A stretch of DNA of 64,000 nucleotides from Symsagittifera roscoffensis (GCF_963678635.1 NC_087062.1:68681415-68745414), one strand, 5' to 3'; counted from the first letter of the stretch, positions 11,153 through 24,520 are shown. The notes: generated from the sequence alone by a model not told the origin. Numbers and translations are program-made.

Positions 11153-13872
11153 GAAACAAAAATTCCATTGATAGTAGGTGAATAGAGATGGCTTTAGCAG
11201 ATCCAAGTGTTCACAAATGAAGCAACTTGAGCAAGTTGTATTTTGTTGACTGGAGTAAACAAAGTGCCCAATTTTTTTTAAATTTTGTTAAATTTTTTGT
11301 TTCGCGGAAAATTGCTTTTAATGAGTGAACGCTGCTGTTATCCTGGTAGTTCTATATTCTCTGCTATACTATCGATTATCATCCGGTTTAAGCAGACCCA
11401 AAAATGTTTTTAATCCGTTCGAAGTTTCTCTGTCAGTTTCTGGAACAATTAACACTTTTAACAATGGTTTTTTTTAAAACTAATTTAAGGACTATTTTTG
11501 GGAATGTTTTTTATGGGCCTGTTTTTCTGGACTTTGATATGATGTTTCGGAAAATTTTGTACAGGAGTGTTTGTACTGTTTGTAAAGTGTTTGTAATTTT
11601 TACTGTGGATTGCACGATTGGGTTCTGCAAAATCTGTTTAGGCCAAATTTTAAGCTTTGCAGTTGAAAAATTTTGTTGCGAGCCTTCCGCAGTTTTTTCA
11701 GTTTGACTCTTGTTCATTTTGTCTTTTCATTTTTTGCTACTTGCATTGCTGCGTCACGGGCGGACTAAAATCCCAAGATAAAATCCCCTAGGACAAAATT
11801 CCACCTGATAAAACTCCCCAGGGTTTAATTCAACCATAGGATCAAACCCCCTAAGACAAAATCACCCAGTTTTTAGTTTGAAATCGCCTACTTTCCAACT
11901 GCTGACTAAAAACTAAAAGGACAAAAACTAAAAGGACTAAAACTTCTATGGCTTTGAGGTAATCCAACTCTTTGTAGTTAGCGGTAGATCATACAATTCT
12001 TTTTATCTTCCCAAAACTATCCTCCTATCTTGTATAATTTTTTTTTGCTAAGCTGCATTTGAGAGAGATTGAAATCCGTGTCTTCTTGATACTGCTGAGT
12101 GCTGAGCTTGTTTCCGAGATTTTGAGTTTTTTTTCAATGCGTACGCTGACTAATTTTCGCTACCTATTTTCAAACCTCAACGGCACGTCTATGTTGTTTT
12201 CTGACTCTACAATAATTTTTCACCATTCGTTTAAAGATTGTTATGAAAAGTACTTGGCTGTCTGAACAAGTATTCGACTGGTCTAAAATCTTTTTCTGCC
12301 ATACTTTTATGCCCAAAAAAGATATAAAAATTAAATTTCGGCGCTTAAAAACTTCAGCCTTGATTTTTTTTTCGAAAGCTAGAGTCTTCCAAAACCCCCA
12401 TTTTTTTGTTTGATAGCCACGCCCAGCTCTGAGTGTGTTACATGACATTTTACTTTGTTTTTAAGTTTTTTGTGCTTTAAAGTTTTTCGAAAATCTTTTT
12501 GATGTACTGGCTGCCTCTTCAAAATTTTATTTGTATGCTTGAACTCTTTGAAGGGGACCAAAAGTGATGCCAGATTTGGGATCAACTTGTTAGCTTCAAT
12601 AATTGATGCTATCAGCTGTCAGATGTATTTGATGCTTTTGGCTCTCTTAGTTTTTTAAATCGCGTCAGCTCTACGGGCCAAAGGAGAGACGTTAGATTTG
12701 ATATCACTTTGGCGTTTATTAGGACACGAGACATTTTGTAATTAGGGACGAGAACACATATTTTTTCCTTTTAATGACAAAACAATCCTCATCTTACATC
12801 TTTTGAAAGTTAACCCTGTGTCCACCCTGTTTGTTTTTAATTTTGGATTGATATGTTTTTGGTTTAATTTGCTTTTTTTTATATTGGCAATAAAAGTTCT
12901 AAGAAAAAATTTTGATTCTTAAAGTTTTTGATAGGCCAATTTTGTGAATTATGTTGCGCTGGGGGGGATCTAAGACTTTTTCGAAGAGGAGGGATTTCCA
13001 AACGTTTTACAAAAATTTTGTAGATTTTTTAATAGGAAGAGCAAATTGATTTTTCGAGAACTCCCAGTGCACACTATAAAGAGCCTATTTTGAAGAAAAA
13101 AATTTGTTCGCAACAGACAAAAAATGGCGTTCTTCTTTGACCAAAAAATGGCGTTCTTCAAAATTAACGTATATTGGCGCCAAACTTTACAATTGGTCGG
13201 CCGAAAATCGATTTCATAAAATAAAACTAACAAGGGGAGACTCTTGTTTGTGAGGGGGTCGAATCCCTGAGGAAGGAAAGGCGTCCGCCCAATGCCCCAC
13301 TCACACTCACTACCCTAAGTTCGCCCCTGATATTACGGGTATTTTGACGATAGCTCTTCTGAACACTTTTTTTTAAACTTTTGGTAGGGTTGAGATTTGA
13401 TTTGACATCTGCAGTCTTGTTCACATTCTTCACCCGGCTGTCCTTGCTGCTGGTTGGCACAGGAAGTTGGAAAGCTCGTATTTCCAATTTGGGTAAAATA
13501 CTGTTTCCCTATAAAATTTGCGCCGCTCCCTCCGTAAGAAAAAAATTTCTGATATTCAGTATTCCGTTAATTACATCGTTCACAAGTACTTTTTCCCATT
13601 TTACTTAAAGTAATCCCGAACATTGACGAGCTCTTTTTGTAAACTCGTCCACTGGTTTAATATTGTGAAAAAAGTATGAAATTTTCAGCTTATGAGTAAA
13701 TCTTTCTTCAGAATTGAGACTGGGGTCGCTGAGTCGATCAAGATTTTGGTTTCGAAGGGGTTGACTCCGAACACTTTTTTATCTTTATTTATTTTACTCA
13801 ATCATTATATTCTACAACCAGTATTCGAAGTTTTCGATTTTTTTGGTAATTTGCATCATATAGTAAACTCAT
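11153..13872. other. AT-rich intergenic DNA with repeat fragments
   Basis: No supported gene. At 11760-11950 short motifs such as ACAAAAT, CCCCCTA and ACTAAAAGGAC recur in a degenerate array. At 12955-13205 lies a member of a dispersed family marked by GTATATTGGCGCC, with relatives at 54.8 and 57.1 kb; inside it CAAAAAATGGCGTTCTTC is directly repeated. The remaining short ORFs have chance AT-rich composition. Confidence 0.5.
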
Positions 13873-15786
13873 CGGGGGGGGGGGGGTGTGGAAGGTTGCA
13901 ATCCATGGATGACCATTAGGTATATATCATGATTGTCTTGTCGCCATGTTTTATTTGACAAGCAATGATTTCCAGATCGGCTATATCCCCGCTACCCATA
14001 TCACTGACGTTGATTGCTGCTGCAAGAAATAGACCAGGGTCTGGAGTTTGCCAACTGCTATAAGCTTGGTCCAGCAAATGTTGAAGCGAACGCTATAGTT
14101 ATGTATTTTCAACAGCAAAACTATCCTCAGAGTAGTCATCGTCAATTTCCGGATGGTACCAACCAACGTTTTGAAGGTTAGCAAATTCGTCAGAGACCCA
14201 ACCTAGAAAATCGTCACAATCCCACGACACTGGCCGTTGACGATCTTCAAAAAATGGTATCCTTTTTTTTCCAAATCAACATCATCAGTTGGTCCAAATT
14301 TACAGCGGCGGCGTTGTCATCACTATCATCAATGCCAATCGCAATTGACCCACGATGTTTTTGTGATTGTTGGGAAGAGTCTGCTGGCCATTATCGAGGA
14401 TGTAGCGTTTGTCGTCAAAAGCTGATAACGATGTTTTCGCCGAAGTCACAGTTTGCAGATTGGGTGAATCGGATGCGATTCCACTGTTTTCAGTTTTCAA
14501 TAACGAGCCAGAGTTCAAGGTGTCCCGATATCGCTGATGAATGAACTTTTTTTGTGCAGCTTTTGATCCACCTTTGGCCGATAGTTTTCTGCAGTCTCTA
14601 AATATATATATTTATTTGATTACTAATCCCTTTAATGATGATCACTAAAGTAAAGTGAAAAACATGGAATCTGCGTTGTTTGTGTTTTTTTTGTGGCTGC
14701 TGCATCAAGTTAACTTGAAATCCAGATGCAACGTGACCTGAAGTTCTTGTGTGACGTTAAAAATCTTTCATCACTAAAAAGTTTCCAAAAAATCAAAAAT
14801 CGGTTATCACAAAAAATATTTCTGAGACTTCGGCGAAAACATCGTTAAGCGTCGATGATGACCAGCAGAGGCTTCCTTACGGTCACAAAAACATCTTGGG
14901 TCAAACTGCGATTGGCATTGATGATAGTGATGACAACGCCGCCGCTGTGAATTCGGACCGCAACCAGTGTCGTTGGAGATTGTGATGTTTTTCTAGATTG
15001 GGTGCTTGAAGAATTCGCTAACACTCAAAACGTTGATTGGGACCATCCGGAAATTGATGATGACTACTCTGCAAATAGTTTTGCTGTTTAAAAAACATAA
15101 CCCTATCGTTCGCTGCAACAACTGATGGATATGGTTAATAGCAGTTGGCAAACTCGAGACCCCGATGTAATTCGTGCAGCAGCAAACAACGATAGTGATA
15201 TAGACGGCGGTATATCGCCGATCTGGAGGCCAATACTTCCGACGAGGACGAGTCGTCATTCTTCAACAATCCGTTTTTGGATATTGAAGCAGTTGAAAAA
15301 CATGCAGTAGAAAAATCGGCGAATAGATTAAAACACAGAAAAGCCCCACATCAAATTTTTTATAGTAAATAAGTTTCAGTGGTTCGGTAAGATAATTGTA
15401 TGTACATAAAATTTCACTGACCCCTATTCCGTATTTTGGGTGTATTTAGGTGCCAGATTTTGTTTAGTCTTAGAACCAAGTTAATCGGGTATTTAATTTA
15501 AACGAAAGTGTTCCTAGCATACTTCTGTATGTATTTGTACGTAAATTGAATTTGAATAAAAGTTTAAAGAAGAATTGAGCAAACAGGAATTAGAGCAGTG
15601 AAACATACCAGTTGTTTTTGGAACGAAGATTTAGCAAGTCCATTGCCGCACCAAACATGTAAACACAGCGTTCAGTGGAATACTTAATAAAATATCCAAA
15701 CTTTACATGAAAACTATTAGTTATGAGAAACTTGACAATTATGATCTATACCTAACGGTCATCCATGGATGACAACCCCCCATCAT
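13873..15786. mobile_element. Inverted-duplicated element with inverted terminal repeats and an acidic coding relic
   Basis: The ends are inverted copies: left about 13873-13941 and right about 15733-15786 both read ATCCATGGATGACC, then TTAGGTAT. The left arm (about 13960-14455, minus strand) and right arm (about 14820-15230, plus strand) are inverted copies of one coding-like sequence. Shared peptide signatures are IGIDDSDDNAAA, PEIDDDYS and SSWQTPDP or NSSWQTRDPD, all rich in acidic residues. The right arm continues with an acidic EDESSFFNNPFLDIEAVE-like stretch that the left arm lacks. Both arms are broken by frameshifts and stops. An acidic N-terminal region fits a transposase accessory or N-terminal part, for example piggyBac-like, but no catalytic core is present, so the family is unassigned. 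Confidence 0.6.
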
Positions 15787-17081
15787 AGTGTACTGTATGC
15801 ATACTACTCAGGTTACCACCATTCGTTCCTTTGTTCACTGGTTTGGTTTTGATCTGCAAAACCACCGCTGGTGGCGAAATACCCGATATTTTTCCTGTTT
15901 CCTTCCACATCTGGGAGTACTTGTCCCCTCTTTTGGGGGACGTTCCGATTCTCATTTCCTTATCTGAGGTGTTGGTCTCCCTACACAGCTCGTTTTGTGC
16001 AACTCCAATCTTCAAACTATAATTATGAAAATGCCTGGAGTTATGTTTTTCGCTTGAATTCCTAGGTTGCATCTAGCCGCCATTCCGCTCAAATCAGAAA
16101 TCTCAGTATCTGATAGTTTGCATCTCAGATAAGGGTCTTATGGTTGTGAAGCGCCCGTTGGCCCTCATGTTTTAAACATAAATACAATTTCGATGTTTGT
16201 TTCCTTTCCCCTTCGTCCCTTGGTTTTTCTTACACATTTGCCGCCAGACGTCCAATGTCGGCTGCCGACAACGTATCCGCAATATAAAATTCCGTTGGTA
16301 GTAAGCCGTGTTTAGCTTCCCCATAGGAGTTGCAGTTCAGTATGGTGCACTGGCCAGAATGCGACTATCCCCGGGTTTTTTCCCGCCTCATCCACTGGTG
16401 ACTGTGCCATAACAAGTGTTTTGCAAACAAAAAACTATAGAAGAGTTAATTACCGACTTTACTTCAAGAATCTCAATTCAAAACTGTGATATAGAGGTCA
16501 ACACTACGATTCTCCTATGATAGCACTTGCACTCCGATGATTGACAGGCATGTACGGTTCGCTCTTACCAGACTTAGTCTAAGTGACTAATCATAATATT
16601 TTAAATTCAAATGAATTTCTTTTGAATTTACAACTCTTGCTGAATTTCTGTTTTTCTCATGTTTGGTTTAAAAAACTCCGATTTTCTAGATATTGGGATT
16701 CCGTTGCTAAGAGTTAGATAGAGTAGTGACTTCAATTTCTTATATGAGTCGCCTGTTTGCATCCCATTGATTTTACCTTCCGTTTTTTTCCGTCGGAGTT
16801 TTTCGTAGTTCCCCTATAGTCTAGCCAAGTTGTTATTTTTATACCTTTCTGGGAGAAACTATCAGATTATTTGACCACCGGGTAGAATAATCTAATCGTT
16901 GGAAGTATAACATCCTCAATATCTCTGAATCCTTAGCGATGGTTGTAAGTTTAATTTTTTTTCGAAACATTTTCCTAATTTTGTGGTTTTTTTCGATTTA
17001 CTACCGCTGCCGCAGAGTTCATTCAGTCACAGTTTGAATTTCATTTGTTTTTATCTTGAAAATTTGAAGAGTTTTTCTCAG
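15787..17081. other. Non-coding stretch; no gene seen
   Basis: No credible coding region. A small imperfect hairpin occurs at about 16873-16908 (AGATTATT against AATAATCT). The last 60 bases are pyrimidine-rich and lead to possible acceptors at 17081 and 17098 for the host gene that follows. Confidence 0.4.
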
Positions 17082-20000
17082 GAGCATAAGTGTTTCAGAA
17101 ACAATTTTACGTTTCGAAAATCGTAACTTACTGTTTAAGATCAAACTCGATCGGAGCTCAAATCAGTACGAAATGCAGGTGTGTGAAATAGAGTCGAGTA
17201 CGGAGGCTAAACAGCTGTTCCAGATTCCCGATACTCGAAATTTTCTGCTCTATCAGCAGGAGGGAGAAAAAGGAGAAAAGCACATCATTTCTCTGTGGAC
17301 CGCACAATTCCGCTGCTCCTACAAAGCAACGAGAAACAAAGATGTGAAGTTGCATGAGTTGATGAGCAACACAAAAGAAGCTGGGCCCGTGAACAAAGTG
17401 GTTTTTCAGTCGTTTATGGGCGGTCAGTGTTCAAACGTTTCCATTTTCAGACTCTTAGACCAAAATTTTAATCATATTTTTTGCATAAATTAAAAACATA
17501 AAACCATGCAAGACCATACAATTGCATACACACAGAGAAGTGTATGCAATCTCAAGGATATTTTTTTCCATAAAAAAAAGTCTTATAACTAGTTTTTTTC
17601 CCATAAAAAGCGAAATATAAATTTTTGAAAACGACCACTGAAAATAGGGAAGAACTTGTTCTTTGGGTTTGTATTTATGTTTATCATCTTTTTTTCCTCG
17701 CAAAATTAGTTGAGCGAGTAACACGAGCAAGTAAAATCTGTACTAAAAAATTTGTTATTTAGTCTATGAAATGAAGAAAAACTTACTTACGAAAAAAACT
17801 AGTTGCTGAAGATTTATGTAATGCTTCCCTGATTCTTGAAAATATTAAAAACTCAATTTGAAATCCTAGTGAAAAGAACGGAGGCTAAACGAGTTTAAGA
17901 AGGAGGCTAAACAGCTGTTCCAGATTCTTATCAATGCGTTCTTATAGGTACTCTTCGTTACACCGCACCCAAAAAACTGCCTGAATTTGAAAAAAGTTAT
18001 GAGGTTTTTAAAAAATTTTGTTTCAATTTAACTGTGGTCGGAACGCTTTGTTGTACTTGCAACCTTCCGGTTACTGTTGTTTGAGTTTTTCTTTATATTT
18101 TTGTGTTTTATTCAAAAACCATGGCTGGTAACTGTCTCATTCATAGATTTTCCATCTAAGTTGAAGCATAAATTCACAAAGATCTATGAAAAAAGTTTAT
18201 TAGATGGCTCAAAACGTTTTCAGATGGTTCGAAAGAAAAGGGTCAAAAATGTCAAACCATTTTTAGATGGCTCAAAAGAAAAGGGTTCAAAATCATGGCC
18301 TCCTATTTGCACAATGTCATTTTTGAACTATATAGAAATAAATAAGCATTTATACAGCTGATTATTTGCTTCAAACAAAACACTCATAGTGAGTTTTAGC
18401 TCTTTTGTGTGAAAAATTGAGTCTTGAAATAAAATTCACAAATAATTAAAATTTTGATGAGAAAAAAGTATATCGGAAAAGTTTGATGTGCGTTTTTTAT
18501 ATTGGTGTTTTTATGCCAATATAGGCATTTTGGGACAATTGACGCGCGATATAAGTCGTGCTATTAACGCGTAGGAGGAGATCTAATCCTTGTTAAAAAT
18601 CGTTCCAAATTGGATTGGGGTATGCTCTTTGATCTATAGGATTCTTTCCTAAAGCAAAATTTATCATTTTTTCTTTACATAGCCTGTGGGGTCTTTTCTT
18701 TCAGTAAAAATGTTTTTCTATTTTAAATTACTGCATTAACAATGAAACGCAGTCACAACATTCAGGGCTCTGCTTTGATTCGAGCAGTTTTGTTGACAAT
18801 TAATTTTGTTTCGTTAAAAACTTACGACGAAGACATTGAATTTGTTAAAGTGATTTGGCAGTACGAAGTATTGATTAATTGTCGACGAGCTCCGCGACAG
18901 GCTTAAAAAAAGACTTGTCGCGGATACCCAAAACCCGGTTTTCTTGAGATTTTTACGAATCAATATCTAAAATACCGTCAAATTTTTTCAAATATTTCCA
19001 ATAAACTGCGGAGTTTGTGGAGTCATCAAACTGCCGAGTCTGTGGAATCCATAAACAAACAAAAAATTTTCAACCAAAACGGACCTCATTTTTCTACTTG
19101 GAAAGTTTTTTTGGGTCAATACATGAAGGCAAAATCTCGCCCGTAGGATGAATGAAGTTTTCCAAAAACAACATCAGTCCGGTTGAACAAACAGCACATG
19201 CTTTGGTCAAACAGGGCAAAAGTAGTTTCGGTTTGTTCAAGTATGGGGATCGATGAATGAATGTTGTGTCAAATATGATCGCATGGATGCGTTTAATGAA
19301 CAAAGGAACTACTTTTAAATGCAGAAAGAAAACAAGGATAGACGGTTACTGTGCAAGACGGTTACCGACCATAGTCTTTAAAAATCTACAAAAAATTGTT
19401 TTCTTTTTCAAATAAGTGTAACTTTTTTCTGCGTGTTGTGATAAAAAAAATCTGAATTAACACTATAATTTAGTCACAGTTGACAGTCATAGTAATATAG
19501 GCCAACAAGAAAACCGTTTTTGAAGAAAAATGACTAGAAAAACAAAAAAAGTTTAAAAAAAAACTTTTTTCGCAGAATTTTTTTGAAGTTTTTGGTTCCA
19601 AAAGCGGCATTAAAAATCTCCAAAAACTTAACTTACTTGAGTAAAAATAAACAAAAGCATAATTAGGCTATTGTAAACAGCCTAAATTAAGCATAAATAA
19701 GCGTGCTTGCTCGTTTTACTTGCTCAAATTCAAATGTAGACCAAACAAGTTTCAAACCGGTTTTCTCGACACTGGGAAAACTTTTTCAATTTTTTTTTAA
19801 AGTTGTTTGAATTACAATTTAAAATGTTTTAGTTTAAAAAATCTGTGCTTGAGGAAAACAACAGTTTTTGTTAGAGATTTAGTCGGGTAGAGCACAGATG
19901 TGTATTTGGTGTTTCCGAGAAATAAAATTGCAAATTTATTTTTTTTTATTTAAAAAAATTTTTTTTTTGATAGAAATCGAAAAATTCTACCGTAAGATTG

Positions 20001-23000
20001 AAACTCTTCTCTATATCTGCTGCCCTTTAAAACATTCGACTAATTTTTGGTTGCTTAACTTTACCACCAGTCCGGATCTTTGTTTTTGAGAGTGACTAAG
20101 CCAGCCGGACTTCAAACCAACCGACAGTTATGTTACAAAGTTATAAAATAGTCAAAAGTTGCTTCATTTGAACGAAACATGCAAGACTTTGATAGCTGCA
20201 ACTGACCAGATTACTTGAACTGTTTCAGATTCTTCTCGTCAAAGGCGGACGTTGGCGTTTGTCGTGTACAAGAACGGATCTCATGTCTCACTAATAGGCT
20301 AGTAGTGACTCGGGGTAAAATGCAAAGATGAAACAGTAAAAATGCGTGAAATAAACTGTGTGCTTTCTTGAAACAACCTGAATTTTTATGGCAGTGAAAA
20401 TATAATCCAATTTAATCCAAAATTCCAATATCCAATATAATCCAAAAACTCAAGTAGTAGGCGGACTTAAATCAGTTTTGTCAATTTATCTATATGTTAG
20501 TAATAACTGTACAGACCAGGACGGTTTTTGGATCTACTTAACAATCTCCACCCCTTTGAAGAAAGGGGGAGATTGTTAAGTAGATCAAAATGGTCGATTT
20601 TTTGACCATCCAGAATGCAGCAAAATTAGAATTCTCAACAGAAACTTAGTGTTGATTTACAGCTTTTTTAAAAAGAGGTGGAGATTCTTAAATAGGTACC
20701 ATAAGGGGGATTGTTAGGTAGATCCTGGATCTCCTTTTTCTTGTACTACCTAGAGTTTAATCTTTTTAAAGTTTTCTCTGGTCAAAACGATCCAAAAAGC
20801 CATAAGTAAGGATTTTTATCTCAATTGAGATACGCAATGCAGATAAAGCCCGCTTCTTAGATTTTAGGGAGTTCTCGGCAGATCAATTTACCCCGCCCCT
20901 ATGTAAAAATTATAAACCCACTTCTGATAAAGATAAAGATATATATGAAACGTCTTTTGATGCAACGAACAACGAACGTTCCATAGAAGACTAACTATCT
21001 ATTTCAGAGTATTCTTCGGAGAATGACGTCACGGAATTTCTGATTTATCGGTCGCTAGAGTTGTTTGACAAGAGAGACCAGGTGAAACTGAGTGGAGAGG
21101 TGGGAATGCTGCCCCACTGGAACTGTCTCTACTTCTTGGTCGAACAGAATGAAAAGCAGCCTGTCAAAAACTACATTATCCTCGTCAAGGTTGGTTTAGA
21201 CTTTCTTTTTTATATGACCCAAAGTTGAGAAAAACAGACAAGCGCTTCTTTTAAATATTAGAGTGTTTTTTCTTCTCTACCAAAATTACAGTGATTTGAC
21301 CTCCTCGCCGCCCAAATTGTCCTCTTTTTGCCTATTATTTTACAATATACATTTTGATTGACCGGCCTCAAAACTTTTCTATGACATCTGACATCTTCGG
21401 CGCAAATATAAATTAAGTTTCCGGGGATGTGATAATCTAAAAAACTCCGTTAGGTGTACAACAATGGTTGTTCAGAACAGTTAATTCATACAAGCAAAGC
21501 GGGTCTGATAGTTTGTTTGGGTAGCCTTGGGTAATCTTTTTGTTTGACCTGAAAAAAAAAGACTTTTTTTTGTTTAAAAAATTGATCCCTCAAGAAAGTT
21601 TTGGACCGGCTACTGAATCAAATGACAGCGTCATATTAAGTTTTGAATGTAGCAAAAGCATCATTTATTGGCTGTTTAATATAAAAAACAGGTTATTTGT
21701 TGTGTCAAATGTACATGAAGATGATTTGCGCTCTGAGTTTATATCGGCTGTTCCTGTCAGTTCATGAGGTGCTATTTCGTTGACAGCACCAAACTGTCGT
21801 TTTGAGGAGCAAACAAAAAAACATTCAATATTTTAATTGAATTGATATTCGCAAGAAACCACAGAGAGCATTGCTCGAATAGCTGTTTAAACAGTCCCAT
21901 GGAATTCTCGACCCTTGATTCGACCCTTTTCGACTCATGATTCTACCCTGTTCGACTCTATCGACCCTGTTCGACTCATGATTCGACCCTGTTCGACTCA
22001 TGATTCTACCCTGTTCCACTCATAATTCGACCCTGTTCGACTCTATCGACCCTGTTCGACTCATGATTCGACCCTGTTCGACTCATGATTCGACCCTGTT
22101 CGACTCATGCTTCGACCCTGTTCGACTCATGATTCTACCCTGTTCGACTCTATCGACCCTGTTCGACTCTATCGACCCTGTTCGACCCCTGATTCGACTT
22201 TGTTCGACTATAGTTTTTGTTTAACCGTCTTAATCTGCGTCGAAATCGGACTCCTTTTGACAGTTTCAGTCGAATCATGGGTCGAGCACCTCAGCCCGGG
22301 TCAGACCTTCAAAAGTTATTATTTTCAAAATGTACTCCATCGAAGCTCACCACAGGCTTGACGCAAGTATATCAAGCTTGGAAATCATACAAGATAGCCA
22401 TCGCTGAAAAAATTTGATTGGATAAATCTTCTCAAGCTAAAATTTTTTATCTGGATGCGTAGGATGCAGGTGCGGCCATAATTTTGCATCCATATGAAAT
22501 GATGAACCAGATTCGACCTGGTTCATGGCCTGCAAAACCAATTAAAACAGCTGATAAAGAAACAATAAAAGGATGCAGGGTTGCTAATTTCGGGGGATTT
22601 TAGCTTTTTGTGAATTAGTTTCTGATCAAGAAAATAGCCACTCACTAAACTCTAAAGACGCAAAAGAAAGTAAACTTACGATAAAACTCAATAGTACGCC
22701 AGTACAGTTGTGTTAAGGTAAAGCGATGATGCCACAATAAGGTCTGCGAGAACACTGAAAACACTCAACGCTGCCTTTGAAGGTCAAGGAAATTGTGGGT
22801 TTGTGCCATCCAAGCCAGAAAAGGAGGAGTTGAAGATAAACCAAAAGCCACAAGTGTCGAACCGGAAAAAACATCTGGCGAATTGGTCTCGCATTTAGAC
22901 AAAAGTCACTCCCTCATCATCAACGAAGGACAAAAAAAGGAATACAAAATCAAAGGATGCGAAAATGAGGGAAAGAAAGGAAACAGAAATGCCGATGGGG

Positions 23001-24215
23001 CGACAGACAGAAAACGACCATGCAAAACTGACAAAAAACTGACAAAATCACTGTTTTTAAAATTTACTAGGCGGATAGAAAAGAGACAAAGACCAAACTG
23101 GAAAACTCACCGTTGAATACCAAAAGATGGTGTAAAGCTCAACGATGATGATGATGATGATGATGATGATGAAAAAGGGATAAATGCATGCGGTTCGGAA
23201 TGTGAGATCGGCAAAGACAGGACGGAAGCAAATTTCAATCAAGAAAAGGGCCGAAAAACAAGAATCGTATCAAGAATAGCCACGACCGAGCGAGCCAAGA
23301 CGAGCGGACTAGATCGGGAAGCAGCACCAGTAAGAGAAAAGCGGTCGGGAATCTCGGGTAGGTAAGGTTCGACTGCTTAGCGAAAACAGGAAAGGTCAGA
23401 ACCGAAACTGAAAGTGCTGGAAAAATGAAGTGGAGTGGGCTTGCAAAATGGAAGTTTGAGCCTGAGCCTCAAAAATGTTACGACCAGTGAGATGACTCGG
23501 GTCCAACTTAAAACTCAAACTTTTTGTTTCCGATTTTGTTCAAAGACTAGTACGTTGAACCCTGCCAACCACTTGATGCTTAAAATAAGGAAAAGATTTA
23601 AAATTTCAGTTGACATTAAAAATTATGTCTGGTCATAGGAAACGACTTGCATACATGAAGTTCATTTGAATTCTTAGATTAGATGTGCTGTTGTCAATTC
23701 ATGAAGTGTTTTGTGTTGTTGTTGACACCATATTAATCTGCCAATCATTTGGCTATTGTTCGTCTTGACCTCTGAAACGCACTGTTTGTCGGATTGTTGC
23801 ATCAAACAGTTGGGTTCAAGTTACGCGTGTTAAAACAGTTTTGGTTTTTTTTACAATCAAGATTTGGATAAGTATACTAATAAAATGTCGAGGTTTGGCA
23901 GCAAAAAAAAAGAAGGATAAAATTTAAATGTTTTCAAATCATTTTCATCGATTAGTCTGTTTCATTGAAAAATTTGCTATAAAATTTGATAAAATGCGCT
24001 TTTTTCATTGCTTCAATTTTAGCCGTGTATCATTTCAGACAGCGACAGATAAGAGCTCCAAAGATGAAACAACGTATCAGTATGTGGGAGTATTGCCGGG
24101 TGCTGATCGGAAGCCCTTGAGGACCATACTTGACCTTGAAGAGTGTGGTGCCGTGTTCATGGACATATATGAACGTGTGGTCCACTACAAAAGTACGGAG
24201 GAAAAACAGTCATGA
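17082..24215 (+). CDS. Host gene of at least three exons, unknown protein of ~200 residues or more
   Basis: Three exons fit by splice sites and phase. Exon A runs from 17082 or 17099 (acceptor CTCAG or TTTCAG; a possible ATG at 17173) to 17422, before GTCAGT, and ends in phase 1. Exon B is 21008-21189, after TATTTCAG and before GTTGGT; its first two bases complete the codon, and it ends in phase 0. Exon C is 24039-24215, after ATTTCAG, and ends in TGA TGA. From the ATG the joined length is 609 bases, or 202 residues. Codons are balanced, unlike the introns. Visible segments include LLYQQEGEKGEKHIISLW, GMLPHWNCLYFLVEQNEK and VGVLPGADRKPLRTILDLEE. There is no signal peptide or membrane segment. 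The frame stays open upstream of the ATG to the acceptors, so more 5' exons are likely. I do not recognise the family. Confidence 0.7.
19430..19800 (+). repeat. Dispersed repeat family 1, copy A
   Basis: Shares ordered blocks with 54113-54475 in the same orientation: TGTTGTGATAAAAAAA, then GTTTTTGAAGAAAAATGACTA, then TAAATTAAGC, then a GACACTG.GAAAA end. Identity is patchy, as expected for old copies of one dispersed element. No coding potential was seen. Confidence 0.65.
20531..20586. repeat. Hairpin, ~27-base arms
   Basis: GATCTACTTAACAATCTCC and its exact complement form the outer 19 base pairs. A C-rich/G-rich inner stem with one bulge follows, and a loop of about four bases closes it. 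A degraded relative of the right arm recurs twice at about 20680-20730. This looks like the end sequence of a small fold-back transposon. Confidence 0.7.
21897..22215. repeat. Minisatellite, units of 22 and ~17 bases
   Basis: Alternating units CATGATTCGACCCTGTTCGA and TCTATCGACCCTGTTCGA run head to tail more than a dozen times. Both strands stay open through the array and give repetitive peptides; this follows from a period that avoids stops and is not evidence of a gene. It is followed at about 22270-22310 by GTCGAGCACCTCAGCCCGGG, which resembles a sequence beside the related motif cluster at 41.65 kb. Confidence 0.95.
23143..23172. repeat. GAT trinucleotide microsatellite
   Basis: About ten consecutive GAT repeats starting at CGATGATG. 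Confidence 0.95.
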
Positions 24216-24520
24216 TGAATCTGCAAATTTTCAACAGTATTGCATTGATAAAGGGTTATTTGAAACAGATTTAGTGAAAAAAAATATATATTTTTTCTGA
24301 AGTTTTCATGTGTATGGTTTTCAGTTTTTCATTTAGCTTTAAAATTTCTTTAGTGACGTTGAAAAGATGTACTGGTATATCGAATCTAGTATATTATTGA
24401 AATGGTGTGGTGCACTGAGTTTTCAAAGCGCTTGTTGAAACTTCATCAACCTTTATTTTAGGTCAACATAAATGATTTGATCGATCTCTTAAAAACTACA
24501 ATCCCATATCTGTAAAACTA

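Larger units (their letters stand above)
17423..21007 (+). other. Intron 1 of the host gene, with dispersed repeats
   Basis: AT-rich, with no coding signal. A short internal repeat of GATGGCTCAAAA and AAAGAAAAGGGTTCAAAA lies at 18200-18290. A fragment at about 18480-18800 has a relative at 41900-42070. A repeat at about 19430-19800 has a relative at 54113-54475. A hairpin lies at 20531-20586. Confidence 0.55.
21190..24038 (+). other. Intron 2 of the host gene, with minisatellite and microsatellite
   Basis: Contains the GACCCTGTTCGACTC minisatellite (21897-22215) and a GAT microsatellite (23143-23172). A purine-rich segment at about 22790-23420 has open frames rich in Lys and Glu. I see no splice-consistent exon there and do not call a gene. 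Confidence 0.5.

Noticed and set aside
21825-22417. Open frames on both strands across the 22-base minisatellite
   Set aside because: The frames stay open only because the repeat lacks stops in those phases. The peptide is a simple repeat on either strand, with no start, splice or composition support.
22793-23116. 107-codon Lys-rich plus-strand ORF
   Set aside because: It has no ATG at its start, lies in the intron of the host gene, and its purine-rich composition alone explains the open frame.
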